The position numbers were made by a program, and so were the translations under genes. DNA of 64,000 bases, taken from positions 5,690,574-5,754,573 of the forward strand of contig CM051002.1 of the NCBI GenBank assembly GCA_027704905.1. Direction: 5' to 3'. The notes under the pieces were generated by a model. That model saw only the letters and a program-made list of their open reading frames with translations, was not told the origin of the DNA and made no database searches. Source of the stretch: Muraenolepis orangiensis. Its lineage: Eukaryota > Chordata > Actinopteri > Gadiformes > Muraenolepididae. This document shows positions 20,943 through 61,112 of this stretch, one piece after another (the first letter of the stretch is position 1; each line of letters starts with the position of its first letter).

Positions 20943-22689
20943 CGTTATGCTTCTACTCGGTATGGTTCTCACGGCCATATAGCATAAGGGGCTCACATTT
21001 TGAACTCAGAGATCATGTTCTTGAAATGTGCTTTGGCAATAATAAAGAAGAGCTTTTAATCACCTTTTAACGGTAGAGGAACATGATCAATACTGACCCC
21101 TATTTAAAAAACATTGTAATACAATGAATACTTTCATCATCCTAATTCTTATGTCAGATGGTTCCCCCCATAATCTTAATATTTAGAACAGCCTTCATTA
21201 TGACTATCCATAACCTTTCATTTCCTTTACTGCTCTCTTCATCTCCCTCAAGAAGGAAATGCAACCGAGGGGTTAAAAATGAGAGAGACGCCATGCAGGA
21301 GGAGTGGGATCGATAGCCAAATTGGTGCTTGAAACACTATTACAGGCAAGAGCATCCGTCTTGCCTGTCTCCCCACTGTGTCAATATAGAACAAATATAT
21401 TCGACCTATCCCAGGCTGTCATGGCATCGTCTGTTCTCTGGTGTGTTCGATGTTTGTCAGGTCAAAGCATTGATCAGCAGAAGCTCTTGTCAAAGGTTCA
21501 CAAGGATGATCTTTTCATGATCATGTATGCTTTTAGAGCCTTCGTCTCAGTGCTTCAGATGTTGTAGTTTTCAGTAACAGATGTTGGCCGACGAAATATT
21601 TAATCTACATGGAATCACTATGCCTAAAAATTATAGAAAAAAAACAGATCCTACTTGTATTTTTTTGCTTATCTATATGAATCAACTATTCAAATATCAA
21701 TATAATGTTGTTATTTCTCATGGCTTACTAAATGAATAGTTCAATTCCCATTCATCACAGCATGACCATGATCATATTACTACTGTATATATAATTTCAC
21801 CACCACTCATATTCCCCATCTTCATTCTCTAAATCACGTGTCCATAGGCATATGGAAGGATTCTGAATGCATTCATTCATCACCTGAATTAAGATGAGGA
21901 ATGAATTAATCATGGTCTCAAACTCACTGTCCATGTGACAGAACAGGTGACACGACAAGACATGTATTCAAAAGAAGATGTTGAATTGAAGATGTTGAAT
22001 TGAATTGTTGAATTGAAGACGTTGAATTGAATTGTTGAATTGCAGATGTTGAATTGAAGATGTTGAATTGAAGATGTCATGTTGTTTGTTTGGCATACAG
22101 TATATAGGCCTAATATTATAGCTATACAAATGTGCTTACAACTGACAGGGTGCTGCTCGCGTTCTTCACCTTTCTAACCTATTAAGTATTCACATGCAAT
22201 GCACGAATTTGGAGAATCATATATATATATATATATGTATGTATATAAACCGACTAAAACCGAATCATTCACCCACCGCGAAGAAAACTTTACCGAATAA
22301 TAAGCGTCTCTGTCTAAAGTGATCCCAGCAGCTATACATAGTTAGTCGATCAATAGATTGGTATATTGATCGTATATAGGTATACGATCGAGCGTAAACA
22401 TGACAGCTCATATACAATCAATTTACCTGCAATCTCCAATTTACATCCAGTGACGACCAATTAAAGAATTGGTTGTTCTTCACACGGTCTAAAAAATAAA
22501 AAATAAATAAAAAAGGTATTAATAAGGTTTTCTTAAAAAAAAAAGAAGAGAGAGTTACGTTGTCCGTTTGACTATTGTACACGTTATTATAGTATATTAT
22601 TAGATAGTATATACACGTTCCTGACTCGGAACGTCATCTAATGATCCAAACCAAGACGACACTTGCCAATAGCCCTAGACGTAGACCTC
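20942..22689. other. Non-coding, one small tandem repeat
   Basis: Contains only a 14-15 bp tandem repeat (GATGTTGAATTGAA type, about 7 copies) at 21978-22080 and a short (AT)n near 22220. No gene recognised. Confidence 0.6.
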
Positions 22690-22875
22690 TCCCCTCTCGC
22701 TCTCTCTCTATCTCTCTCTCTCTCTCTCGCTCACCCCCCCCCTTTCCTATCGCTCTCTCTCTTGCTTCCGCTCTCTCTCTCTCCCTCTCTCTTGCTCTCT
22801 CGCTCCCTCTCTCTCGCCCCCTCTCTCTCTCGCTCCCTCTCTTGATCCCCCCCCTCTCTCTCTCTCTCTCTTGAT

Positions 22876-22960
<85 letters not shown>

Positions 22961-23098
22961 CGCACACTTCCCCCCCCCCTTTCCTGTCTCTCTCTCTCCC
23001 TCCCTCTCCCTTGCTCCCTCTCTCTCTCTCGCTCCCTCCCTCTCCCATTCTCTCTCTCTCTCGCTCGCTCACTCCCCTCCCCCCCATCTCTCTCTCTC
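22690..23098. repeat. Compound (CT)n / C-run array
   Basis: About 410 bp of CT with interspersed poly-C runs and CTCGCTC spacers. Long ORFs of S/L or R/E here are repeat artefacts. Confidence 0.95.
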
Positions 23099-23639
23099 AC
23101 TCACCTCGCTCCTTCGTTTCAGTGGTCTTGTTGTTGTGTGCGTGTTTTAAAGAGACAAGGGGGCACATATTGCAGGTAGGTCATTTTCCATCGTCTCCCC
23201 TCCTGATCATATACCATTACTATATAGTATAGTATATAACTATACTGAAATATCATTTTAGAACTTAAAGACTACTACAAGTAAAGACTAAAGTAATACA
23301 CCTAAACGTGTATATAAGCACACGTGCATTGTTGTGTGTATTTGTCTGCACTATAGAGAGAGAAGTAATACAAATCAAATAAAGTAGAGAGAATAGAATA
23401 AAGAATATAGAATAGAGAATGAAATAATGTGCAACAAGTGGTGGTAATGTCCTCCTGTATGACCCGGTCGTCTACTCATACAAGAAACAAATACATAAAA
23501 CAATTCAAACTAATTATATACAATGTGAACCATCATTAGCTCCTACATATAGAGGAAAAACACACTGCAGCAGAAAGCACCATACCTCAAATAACAGGTG
23601 GCAGCAGGAGAGCAGAGATCAACAGCTGTGGATGGGGAA

Positions 23640-23640
<1 letters not shown>
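23099..23640. other. Non-coding spacer
   Basis: AT-rich sequence; no gene or known repeat seen. Confidence 0.5.

Positions 23641-23715
<75 letters not shown>
23641..23715. repeat. (TA)n microsatellite
   Basis: About 37 TA units with one AAA interruption. Confidence 0.95.
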
Positions 23716-23720
<5 letters not shown>

Positions 23721-23918
23721 ACACCCCAGAGAACAACCAAAGCAGAAGATGACGATTTGACAGTCCTGCAGGGTACAAACCTTTTTCCTATTTTTCCTAA
23801 CGACATTCGAAGTGAGAAAACCCCCGGTGTCTATTTCAGTGAAAGAGACACACCAAGGATCCAAAACAAGAAGCAACACCAGACAAGGGTCGATCGAGAG
23901 AGTGACCGAGAGCGACAG

Positions 23919-24480
<562 letters not shown>

Positions 24481-24956
24481 AGAGGAGAGTGTGAATGTGC
24501 AGCTAATACCCTGTGGTCTGTATCCACTAACATCAGGTCAGGCAGGGGGCAGGTGCTTCCATCCACTGTGGCGCTCGTAGAAGCCATTTTAGTCCACAGT
24601 GTGGCCAACTGGGACGTGACACAAATACATACCACTCCTCCAAGATCAACACAAACACACTGCATGGTCCGAGAACTAAAAGTTGTCTGTTGACAACATG
24701 AAGCTCATTTCAGTGTGCAGTATTTGATGACACAGCTCATCTGTTGTTGTTTAGTTGTTGTTGTCGTTGACCCACTATGGCTACAGGTGCTGCAAGTACA
24801 CAGGAAAGGCCACTCTTGAGGCTGTGCAAAATGCAATTTAAAATGCATCCACACTGCAAGGCCTTCGGAAAGGTATACAGTGTCATGCGGTTTGTCAAGC
24901 AATTTCCTCCTGCTTGAAGGAAACTTGCATGTGCAGACAGAAAGCAGTGAGAGTCA

Positions 24957-25008
<52 letters not shown>

Positions 25009-25261
25009 TCTTCTTTGAACGTTTTAATTTTTCATCCATGCCATGAACGTCACTCTGGGTTTGTACGAGACGTCCCGTCTATATTAGATCAGCGGGAGGA
25101 GATTAAAAGCACGTACACAGACAGTCAGTCACATGTGACTAGGCCCAGGATCGTCTCCTCTCCTCCAAGCTCCGTCGGACTTGATGAGATTGAGACCTTG
25201 GCGCGCATCCAATAGAAAGAACATGAATACTAATAACGCCCAAAGTAGCGCTTGGAGCCCT
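24481..25261. other. Non-coding with (CA)n
   Basis: A (CA)n tract occupies 24957-25007. The rest shows no gene. Confidence 0.6.
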
Positions 25262-25340
25262 TATGTAGAAGTAGAACCTTTATTTAGCCAGGAAAATCAA
25301 TTAAGAACAAATTCTTATTTTCAATGATGACCTTATTACG
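25262..25340 (-). mobile_element. Interspersed-repeat end fragment
   Basis: AACCTTTATTTAGCCAGGAA followed by AATTCTTATTTTCAATGATG resembles a fish/vertebrate repeat terminus. Class not determined. Confidence 0.45.
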
Positions 25341-25525
25341 CGTACGAGGCGGAGTGACGCGCAGACAGACAGACCGCTTGTGAGTGAAGGGCCGTCAGGA
25401 GACTTGATGCTGAGCGGCTCCGACAGACGTAATTAACAATGAAATTAAACAATTAGCTGTCTGGAAAGATAAAAAAACAATTAAATGCTCGCGTAATTAC
25501 GCACGGTAGAAACGGGATAGACTCT

Positions 25526-25690
25526 GGGATAGCTCAGGAGGTAGAGCGGTCGCCTCACAACCTGGTTCGATCCCCCGCTCCTCCTAGCCTAATCCTAACT
25601 GCTACCCGGGCGCTGTATACAAAGATGACCGCTGCTCCTAAAACTATGGGTTAAATGCAGAGAAATTCCTTGGGCTGTACTGACAAATTT
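25526..25690 (+). mobile_element. tRNA-derived SINE (second family)
   Basis: The head AGCTCAGGAGGTAGAGCGG with B box GGTTCGATCCCC is followed by a body containing CGGGCGCTGTATACA and GGGTTAAATGCAGAGAAATT. The same body occurs in reverse at 41060-41310 and 57225-57415. It is not a working tRNA. Confidence 0.7.
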
Positions 25691-26400
25691 TAATAATAAT
25701 TATTATTATTATTATTATTAATAAAAGAAAAAAAGGACAATTAGATAGGGAAGACCCATATACAACACAAGATGCCAGAATTTCGTATTTAATTTCGAAT
25801 TTAAACAGACCAAACGATGTATGTAAAACAACTCAAAGTAACGGACAACATTAAACAAAACAAGCTATTTTCGGGATAATAGAAGGCGAGTTTATAGTCA
25901 GTCAGTCCCCTCCTTGTGCCGTCGAGAAATTAATTTGGTCTGCATTAATCACGGTTGATTACTGCAGCTTTGATCAAGGGGGCTTTGTGTCTTGGTTCTA
26001 GTGGCGCCATTAGAGTCGGCACGATGAAAGTATAGGGACAAAAATTAAAGCAACCCCTGAAGCTTGAAGGGGCCATGAGGGAGGTTTCTGGATGGACGCC
26101 ATTTTGTGTGTTTGTGTCTTTTTGGTTTGTGAAAATGAATGCAGAGACATGGAGAATTCAGGTATCCATAATTATGGGCAACACCACGTGTATCGGTGTA
26201 TGAATGGGTGAATGTGAGGCAATCGAGCGTTTTGAGTGGCAACATGTCTTATGCAAAAGGCTATTTTATTTATATGAAGTACATTTATTTATTTCAGTTT
26301 ATGCGATGGCATGTAGTATGATTGTTTTATAGCACACTAAATAGTTACAAAATAGACTAAATATTAAAACATTAACCTCTGAAACCATTTTTGATAAACA
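25691..26400. other. Non-coding spacer downstream of myg1
   Basis: A short (ATT)n tract at about 25690-25720; no gene seen. Confidence 0.5.
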
Positions 26401-26406
26401 TTTATT
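26401..26406 (-). terminator. Candidate poly(A) signal of myg1
   Basis: Reads AATAAA on the minus strand, about 240 bp past the stop codon. Confidence 0.45.
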
Positions 26407-26642
26407 ATCAAAAGAGCCTCAGAACATGTACAGACAAGGTATGTTTGACACATCAGTCCAAATGTAATAGGATGAAAGAACAGGGTACTTCACCCTCACT
26501 TGGACATGGAAATACTGACTGGAGAACCAAAAAAAATGCATTACTAGCCATGGCTAGGAGATGGAACACTCAAGCTAGCTAGAAAGCTAGCTAAACGCCC
26601 AACAACCCCCCCCCCCAGTTGACTATAATTGGTGACCGGGTC

Positions 26643-47812
<21,170 letters not shown>

Positions 47813-47960
47813 AGATGCCTAAATAGACTGAAAGTTTAAATGAAAAGACACGCGACCAAAAACCGGCGACGGAGGATATTAACAGTCGGACCGGATGTAG
47901 AAACCAATACGTAGGAGGCGTTTTTTGCTCTATGGGACAGACCGAGAAGGCGGCAATACA
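47813..47960 (-). promoter_or_regulatory. Probable myg1 promoter region
   Basis: Lies directly upstream of the start codon and contains ATTGGT (inverted CCAAT) near 47905 and several CpG. No TATA box. Confidence 0.35.
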
Positions 47961-48527
47961 TTCAATATATAAATATTGTTTTTTGTTTAAAACGCTTTTT
48001 CACATCATATATAGACAAACAAAGACAAACTATACGATAACGACAATTATTTATGTGTGACTGTTGGTTTCTTATTGAACTACCTTGTTGTGGCTCTAGC
48101 GTTACAATTCAAAACCAAGACATAGACTGCCCTCTAGTGGGTGGCCGAAGTCATCACAGCAATAGGAGATATTTAGAGCAATAATACAAATGAATTATTC
48201 ATGTTTATGTTTGCTATTTTATTGTTAGAATCCATCTATCAATACATTCATGAAACAAAATATTAACATAAGTATAGCCTCGTCAATCTGAAAAAAAAAA
48301 ATATATATATATATGATAGAAATTATAATAGTGGTGTCATTTACATATTATATAAAAAATATATAATAATTCAGCCAATCTTAGTGCCTCAAAGCTTATG
48401 AGCTATGTCGTATATTTATACATCCATGGTATCAGCACAAGGAAAAACCTGGCAAACTCTTTTCAACTCTCATTTCAAGCCCTGTTTGTTGACGTGGTCC
48501 AGATGGGACCTGGTGCTCAGCATCCAC
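47961..48527. other. Intergenic, AT-rich
   Basis: Apart from the motif at 48129 nothing is recognised. Confidence 0.5.
48129..48141 (-). promoter_or_regulatory. CTCF-like motif, minus orientation
   Basis: GCCCTCTAGTGGG matches the reverse of the CTCF core (CCACTAGAGGG). Confidence 0.45.
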
Positions 48528-51876
<3,349 letters not shown>

Positions 51877-52229
51877 CGCGTGTGTGCGTGCACGTGTGTC
51901 CGTTCCCCATTAGAATTCAGAGTGTGTGTCCCCCCACCGTGAGTCACTCCCCAGCACCTCGCCGCAGCTTACGCCTCTGACTTCACACCGGCCAACCGAG
52001 GATTCTGTTTCTACGGCAACACGCCTCAGACACCACCCCCTCTCGCTTCCTTAGCATCCTTGCCCACCCCTCCCTCCCTCTCCCTCCCTCTCCCTCCCTC
52101 CCTCTGCCCCTCCCCTCCCCTTTTGAATCTCCAACCCCTTCCCAGCAGCAGACCATGTGACTTTCAGGAAGGCTCCGTGCTCAGCCCTTTATTGAGATTA
52201 ACCCCTTGCATTCCCTGTAGGCCGGCTGC

Positions 52230-52412
<183 letters not shown>

Positions 52413-52981
52413 GCCCCTATAGAGGCTTCAAAAAAGGAAAACACAGTGGAATCTCTAATCTCCACCGAACATCAAAGGCGCCTCTTGATCCGAATGTCAC
52501 ATTAGCATATTTAAGAACAGAGAAGAAGAATTGAACAAGGCGTCATTCTATAACGTGGTGGTGATGGCCTCGTGGGGCGGTGGGGGGGGGGGGGCCTTTC
52601 AAACTGTCACATTATAGGATAGATACAATTGTCCTCTTTGATGTAAATTGGGAGGAACGTTGACAAAGTGAAGTTAATTGACTGCATATTCTATGAGAGG
52701 TATGCGGCGCATAGGGGGAGCTGTGGAGTGGGATGGATTCAGTATCCTCTTTTTGAGCGGGATTGTCGTCATCAAAGAGGGAAATATTGACTCATCGTGA
52801 TACCTTGTTATTGCAAGTCTCAATGAATTGATGTGAAAAGATACGGCGTTATTATATAATCCAAATAGAAGGTTTGAAACGATGATACCATGGCTTAAAT
52901 TTCCATATGGTAATAAAGGTTATAATAATATTATTTGAATGCTATTATATTAATGTTATTTTAAATACCAATATTGTGTGA

Positions 52982-53016
<35 letters not shown>

Positions 53017-53158
53017 TATTATTATTGTTATTGTTATTATTATTATAAGGCTCTCCAGCCCTGCCCCCCTGCCTTTAATAAGCTAATAATAATCTTTAGA
53101 ATGGAAAGATAGACCTCAACTTCCGCCGATGATCTCACCTGGTTGTTTTCGTATGACA
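52413..53158. other. Intergenic with (ATT)n
   Basis: An (ATT)n tract at 52983-53044; no gene. Confidence 0.6.
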
Positions 53159-53173
53159 CACGCATCGACACGC

Positions 53174-53301
<128 letters not shown>

Positions 53302-53585
53302 TTGTGTGTGAATGGGTGAATGTTGTGAATGAAATCCCTTCCGTCTGAGGAGGAGCCTAGACAGGAGGTGAGGTCATCTTCCTTGAGGATGTCTGAGCGG
53401 ACGTACCTCCGGTCGTGGAGACGAGTCTGTTTGGTACAGTACCGGTGGCAAAACCCGGAGACAGCATGGCGGAGGATGTGGATGTGGACGAGGATACAGG
53501 AGGCACTCCACTGATGGATGGATGGATGGAGGACGATCGCTATGTCAGCCGTATACAGTGTGGTGGGGAAGGGATCACTTAATCA

Positions 53586-53755
<170 letters not shown>

Positions 53756-54594
53756 ATACGCCCACACACACATTCACATCTTTGCGCCAGCACACACACA
53801 CGCATACATTAAAAAGGTGTGAAAACACTGTGAAATGTAACTGGGTAATTATGCCATGCAGGCCAAGGCACAAAACAAGGGAACAAGGGTTGTCCAAACA
53901 CACCTGACTGACATTTACAAAAAAGCTCCCCCTTCTTTGCCAAAAAAAAAAAATGGGAAAATGGGAGGAATTGATTAATTTTGTTTACACACTGCATTGG
54001 GTTTCTTTCCCTTCAAAAAAAGAAATACCAAAAAAGAAATACATAATAAAGTGATAGATTGAGTCATCATAAGTGGTAATTACCTGGGCTCCTTTTGTCC
54101 CTGCGTTTCCATTTTCCAGGGTCGGCTTGGCTGGGGGTGTTTTTTTTTCTCTCGTTAATTACTGCCCACTGAACAGAGTGAGAGAACGTGACAACGAGAC
54201 ACACACAGTGGGGGGGGGAGGGGGGGGAGGGGGGGGGGAGATAAATTGTCTCTCTCCGGGGAGGTGGGGCCGGCTGGCAGAGGTGGAGAGGTCGGCCTCC
54301 CACTCTCTCCTGTGCACCCCTGGCCAAGCCGCCCGCCCCCCCCCCCCCCCCCCTTCCCTCCTCCCGCCTTGCCTCCAATCCACTACAGCCGCCCATCCCC
54401 CACAGCCACCCCCCACACACACACACTCCCCCCCACACACACACACCCCCGCTCTCCCCCCCCCCCACACACACACCCCCGCTCTCCCTCCCCCGAAACC
54501 TCTAGAAACACTATTAGACACACAATCTGGGACCAGTTGGCAGAAGGCCTTTTGACACATTACCGGTGTTGTGTGCTGGTGTGCACAGGGCATC
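53756..54594. other. Intergenic, G/C-run rich
   Basis: Poly-G runs at 54211-54240 and poly-C runs at 54335-54352, with duplicated CACACACCCCCGCTCTCC near 54439 and 54471. No supported gene. Confidence 0.5.
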
Positions 54595-55365
<771 letters not shown>

Positions 55366-56667
55366 AGAAGGAGGTGTGCTTGCTCCTGGACTCACTGCAC
55401 GACGGCGTGGAAAAACACACACACACACAAACAACAACAGTGCGCGCCACCTACGGAGGCTCCTCATTGGTCAAAACCCGCACACTTATCCAAGCTCTGC
55501 ACCCTGACTAATTCTCCCCACAGATGCCCTGCGTAGATTTAGGAGGCACGTTGCCAAACCACGACAGCTTTTTACATCAGCTGCTCTCATTCCTTTAGAA
55601 GTAGAGCCTCATAGACCGGCTGCTTGCTTATACCGTACAGTCCTATGTCGTCCATAGTCTCCTATAGGAGCAAGATGCATTGCCTGGGTTGTCCCCTAGG
55701 TAGAGAAACCCTTTGCCCGTGGGTTGTGTATGTGCCATAGGTTGTATGTATAGGTGTACAGTATGTGTGCCACAATCGCAAAGCCCAGGAAAGCTAGAAA
55801 AAGCCCAGCTAGGAAAGCTAAATCTGTGAACAGTTTTATGCTAGTTAGTGCGGTCCGTCAATTATTCTACAGTTCCTATTTCTATTTTTCATCACTAAAA
55901 GTTCTGTGTCAATCTGTGTTTTTGTGTCTCGGATGAAAATAAACAGAGACATGCGTGGCCATCGCTGGCCTGGTTTGTTGAGTCATTCGAGGGCGGGCGC
56001 TAACTGCAGCGCAGAATAACACAAACATTGTTAGTTCCTTCCTCCAAAAGGGAACTTTGTTGGCAGGTGACATCAAGAGTTGCCGCGTCGATGCGGAGAA
56101 ACGAACAACTGCTATATACACTGGAGCCGATTAAAAAAAGATAAAAGAAGGGCCAGGCCTGTAGCTAAGCAACGATAAATAAGGAACCATAGCTAATATA
56201 TAGCACCGGGAAACCACTGAAGGGAGAAAGCAGGGGCTGAAAGCAAAAAGACGCTGTCGTCTTCTATTAGCCTGAGGAGCAAGGAGGGGGTGGGGGGGGG
56301 GGGAAGGCCTTTAGAAGGGAATAGGCACCGTTGAGTAAGAACAAACAGAGCGCTGGGAACATCTGTGTGCATCGCTTTCAATCTCAATTCAATCTCACCA
56401 CTAAATGGGGGGGGGGGGGAGACGGAGAGTGAGCTGAAATATAAACATTGCGTTACATTTCAGTACAATTTAAGCATGACGCTTTTGTCCTGTTGAAGTG
56501 CAATTCAATAGGTATTCTGTAGGTATAGGTAACTACTACTACTAAGATAACTACTACCTGAAATCACAAGTACAGTTCCTTCCCTAACGAACACATACCT
56601 AATACCCAAAGTCATAAACGTCAATACCATACAGTAGAGCTTCTAAAGCTCTGTCTGCCCGCTTCTC
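55366..56667. other. Intergenic, no gene recognised
   Basis: Nothing but short poly-G runs (56284-56302, 56407-56420). Confidence 0.5.
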
Positions 56668-56816
<149 letters not shown>

Positions 56817-57224
56817 GCGGGAGCCTGTTGGGGTTGGGGATTCCCCCCCCCCTGGATCTACCAGGGTGATGTCATCGTTAGGGTTTAAACCCACCGTGGG
56901 CTTAATCTGGGGGGATAAGAGCTGGATTTGGGATTTAGCACTCGAAAGGGGTCACGTACCGCCACACTCTGACAGCAGACTACTAGTAATTGAAAGACTC
57001 CCGTACGTGCACCAGGGAACTCCAGACGTATGGGTAGAGCCGTGGCTTGACTCCCCCGGTATGTGAACAAGGACTTTAGGGTCCCTCTTTGGCAGCCTGT
57101 CCCCAGAGATGGACCAATCTGGAAACGAGGGGGGGGAAGACAATTTGGCAAGAAAATCCTCCATCCTTCTCATTGGCCCGAGGAACACACAGTATACACC
57201 AATACACAATAATAATTATTCAAA

Positions 57225-57415
57225 TATACAGTACAGCAAAAGTCATTTCTCTGCATTTAACCCATCCTAGTATTAGGAGCAGTGGGCGGCTATGTATACA
57301 GCGCCCGGGGAAGAGCAGTGTAGGGAGTGCCTTGCTCAAGGGCACTTAGGCAGTAACCTGGTGTTTCGGGGACTTGAACCGGCGACCTTGCGGCTCCCAA
57401 GCCAAGTCCCCCCCC
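57225..57415 (-). mobile_element. tRNA-derived SINE (second family)
   Basis: Contains CTCTGCATTTAACCCATCCT, CAGCGCCCGGGGA and, at the tRNA end, GGGGACTTGAACCGGCGACC (complement of a B box). Matches 25526-25690 in reverse. Confidence 0.7.
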
Positions 57416-57779
57416 CCCCCCGCAAATTACAACATAGTAATCAAAGGTTAAGAAATCGGTTTTGATTTTAAGGGTTTTTGTTCCTTTTATTTTTTTTAAA
57501 TGACTAAATAAATTAAAGGTCAGAATCCAACGTACCTGTACGCTACTTTGGGGAACCCCCTCTACACGTAAACTGTTGTTGTTCTAACAGTAGTGTTCTA
57601 ATAAAGTTATTATTTTATCAGACAAAAACTCCCACCCTTTCTTTGGGCTTGTGGCAGACGGGTCTTCAGCACCGATCACAGCGATTAGAGTCTAGGAAGA
57701 GTGTGTTAATAGGGATTGAGAGGGGATTTAAATCAGCGTCCAGTCAAATGCTACACGCTTGAGGGGTGACATCATTTTT

Positions 57780-57782
<3 letters not shown>
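57416..57782. other. Intergenic spacer
   Basis: Nothing recognised. Confidence 0.5.
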
Positions 57783-57814
<32 letters not shown>

Positions 57815-57820
57815 CACGAC

Positions 57821-57888
<68 letters not shown>

Positions 57889-57941
57889 CGGATGAGCGTC
57901 CTGAGTAGGCCTACACACACACACACACACACACACACATT

Positions 57942-58004
<63 letters not shown>

Positions 58005-58066
58005 ACACACTCTCAGACACACACTCACACACATACACGTGCACTCACACACACACACACGGACAC

Positions 58067-58100
<34 letters not shown>
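57783..58100. repeat. (CA)n compound array
   Basis: About 320 bp with several short non-CA interruptions. Confidence 0.95.
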
Positions 58101-58102
<2 letters not shown>

Positions 58103-58149
58103 GGTTAAAGTCCGCTATACCTGCATGCTTGCTGTGGCTGTCCCATGCC

Positions 58150-58850
58150 CCCCCCCCCCCCCCGCTCGGGCGTTACGTCAGAGCAAGACGCCGGCCTCTG
58201 ATTGGACGAACGGTAAACCTGCTGCTCCCTCTTTTCATCCTCAGCCCCTCCTGGCGGACGCTTCACTCCTCCACACACAGCATCCTCCATCTCTTCGTTC
58301 CGACGTCACACGCCCCTCTCCCTCTACTCGCAGCGGAGGTGAGAGTCGAATGCGCAGTGTGGTCCCCTCCTCCCGTGTTTGTTTGTTGTTTGCAGGAGTA
58401 CGTATAGTATAACTGGGAATAGATCATCGGGGCAAGTTGCAAGTTGAGGTCGTAGCAAAGTTAAAGATTTAAAAAACTGGTGATACGGGGACCTAACCGC
58501 GTTTATTTATCCCCCGATCCCCCGATATTTGACATTGACAAACGCCGTTTGCCGTTTACGGAATCACTGGCTCATCATCGCGGTGGTGGTGGTGGTGTTG
58601 GTGGTACAGTGTGACCGTGACACCTCGGATAACGGCTAATAGAGAATAAAAACGGATTGGAATCAGTCAGGCGAGCGACGACGTTATAGCGATGGACGTC
58701 TGATTTCGTCGTTAAGGTAGGAATTCAACATCATCCGCGCACCGCAGCGTGGAGGAGAGGAGGTGGTGGGATACGGTCTCCATGGATACCGTGACAGATC
58801 AGAGGCGACGATGCGACGACTAAAGACGACACCGTGGTCTTTTATATTTT
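58150..58850 (+). promoter_or_regulatory. CpG-rich stretch, possible map3k12 promoter/5' exon
   Basis: Many CpG (GCTCGGGCGTTACGTC, GCGAGCGACGACGTTATAGC, ACGATGCGACGAC) in an otherwise CpG-poor region. Two good donor-like sites follow GC-rich sequence: GGAG|GTGAGA at 58338/58339 and TAAG|GTAGGA at 58716/58717. Both could end a 5' UTR exon that splices to 63721. Inference only. Confidence 0.35.
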
Positions 58851-58898
58851 TGCGTAATACACATACGTATTATACGTAACGGCCACTTTAGTAACCTG

Positions 58899-59080
<182 letters not shown>

Positions 59081-60943
59081 CACCTGCGGGTACACCCGCA
59101 TGCTGAGGTGACGCGAACACCATCACCATCTCCATCTCCATCACCAACACCAACACCATCACCACCACCATCACCATCACCACAGTACATTCACAAGGCA
59201 CATTGACCAGTAACACACCGTAGCTATAGCTGTGGGTTCCGCAGCTGGTGCCTCGAAAACGAATAAGGTGGGGGTGGGGGTGGGGGTGAGGGGGTTGGTT
59301 GGTTGGTGGGGGGGGGGGGGTACAGGATTATTAAAGAGAGAGAAAATCAGTCGCATGTGAACGATGTGTGATATTCTTCTCCACCCCCCCCCTCCATCAC
59401 TCGAGACAACAGCTGTGTCACACACTGAATGGGTTAGAGCTTCAGAGGTTCATGTTTATAATGAGTATCATTTTTCATTTTCCTCGCCTCTCTTCAGTGG
59501 TGACGGGATTTCATAACGACCCCTATCTGTCTGCTGCTCTCTTTTTGACAAGTTGGATGTTTTGTTTTTTATTGTAAAGCTTATTACGCGTGTTGAGGCA
59601 TCTCTAGGCTTAATTGGGTTAGGGTCATTGCAGTGGTTGATAAGTTGCTATATAGGACGGCCTGTATGTGTCTTTGTAAACCGCATGCCTTATAGAACCG
59701 TGCTACTTCCGGACGTAAACCATCAAGGGTATATCTCATTTTATGTTTACCTTAATATGACTCAGAGGATTTAGTTGTTGTTGTTGCAATATGAGACAAT
59801 GTAAAAACGTCCCCCCTTAAAATTTGTGAACAGATGGAGCATAAATGGGTTGGTTTTTGTGGACATAATAGGCCTGCCTAAGGTAGACCCAATTAACACG
59901 GTGGCCTTGGGAGATGACCCCTTGTATGAAAGACATGAATAGTGTACAAAATGTCTTCATTCCGGCTTGCGCGTCTGTCCTTGGAGGAAGGACCGCAGCT
60001 TTCAATACATTTGCGGCATTCCCCTTGTGATTCAATCAGCGGCACTCTGGTCTTTTTCCCATTAACAAAGCAGTGCATTTACTGACACACCAAGTATAGG
60101 CCTTTTTACATCAATAATGCCATCAATGGACATACATTTCCTTGACTTTGTAACGTCTCCTGAGTCCAAATAAACGGCTGATTCCAAAGAAAGGGCATGA
60201 GGAGGAAAGATGTATTATTTAGCGTAGAGTCCTCCAGGAGGACCTTAGAAGGACTTGTCATAACGCTAACAAATTCGTCGTATATATCTCCCTCCCAGAT
60301 GGGTTTATTAGATGTATACTTAGATCAGACCTATTCTTCTGCATGCAAGTGCAAATAGATCATTCTTCACCCCACGTTCTGTATACGTATATAACATTTC
60401 ACTAGTTTTCAGAATCATGCCCCCTGAGCGGTGTGTGTGTGTGTGTGGTCCGTCTGTAGGCCTATACGTGTCCGCTACCGAGGCCACATAAAGATATCTC
60501 TCTCTCTGTAGCCGTCCGTGGCCGTGAAATACGGCCCAGATATAGTTTGTTTTTTTAAGTGCGCTTGAAGCATTTAATCTGCAGTGCCACGAGACTCCAG
60601 AGGATCATGCATAAAGTAGCCTCTCTCTCTATATATGAGATGACAGCGTTCATAAAACACGACACACACATCCCTTCTTTTTTTTATACGGCCAGGCGAG
60701 TCTGGGTGAGACATTAGAGAAATTAGCCGGAGGCTAATAAAAACCACACAGCACACTGTGACTGTGCAGCGCTGTAATATCTATTGACCTCCACAGGGAG
60801 TTGGTCCTCTGCAAAGAGGCAGATTGGAGTTGGTTTTTTTCAAGCTACTAAGCTGTACATTTCAGTGATTTAACTGAAGAACGAATCAATGGAGGCTCTG
60901 GCAGTGTTTCCAGATAAAACATGTCCGAGCATGACATCCACAT
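59081..60943. other. Non-coding, probable map3k12 upstream intron
   Basis: A trinucleotide-like CACCATCACCATC patch at 59117-59180 and poly-G at 59309-59320. No exon recognised. Confidence 0.45.
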
Positions 60944-61112
60944 GAGGAAGAGGAGGAGGTGGAGGAGGAGGAGGTGGTGGGGGTGGTGGAGGTGGTAGTG
61001 GAGGAGGAGGCGGTGAAGGTGGTGGGGGCGGTGGAGGTGGTGGGGGTGGTGGAGGTGGTGGGGGTGGTGGAGGTGGTGGAGGAGGAGGAGGCGGTGGAGG
61101 TGGTGGTGGTCT
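60944..61112. repeat. GGT/GGA purine-rich repeat
   Basis: Irregular GGAGGTGGTGGGGGTGGTGG units; a strong G-quadruplex candidate on the plus strand. Minus-strand poly-Pro and His/Leu ORFs are artefacts. Confidence 0.9.

Noticed and set aside
53329..53514. Small basic ORF between two CA arrays
   Set aside because: No recognisable domain, no splice or promoter evidence; short enough to be chance.
58125..58412. 95-codon frame in the CpG-rich stretch
   Set aside because: No homology or domain; more likely promoter or 5' UTR sequence.
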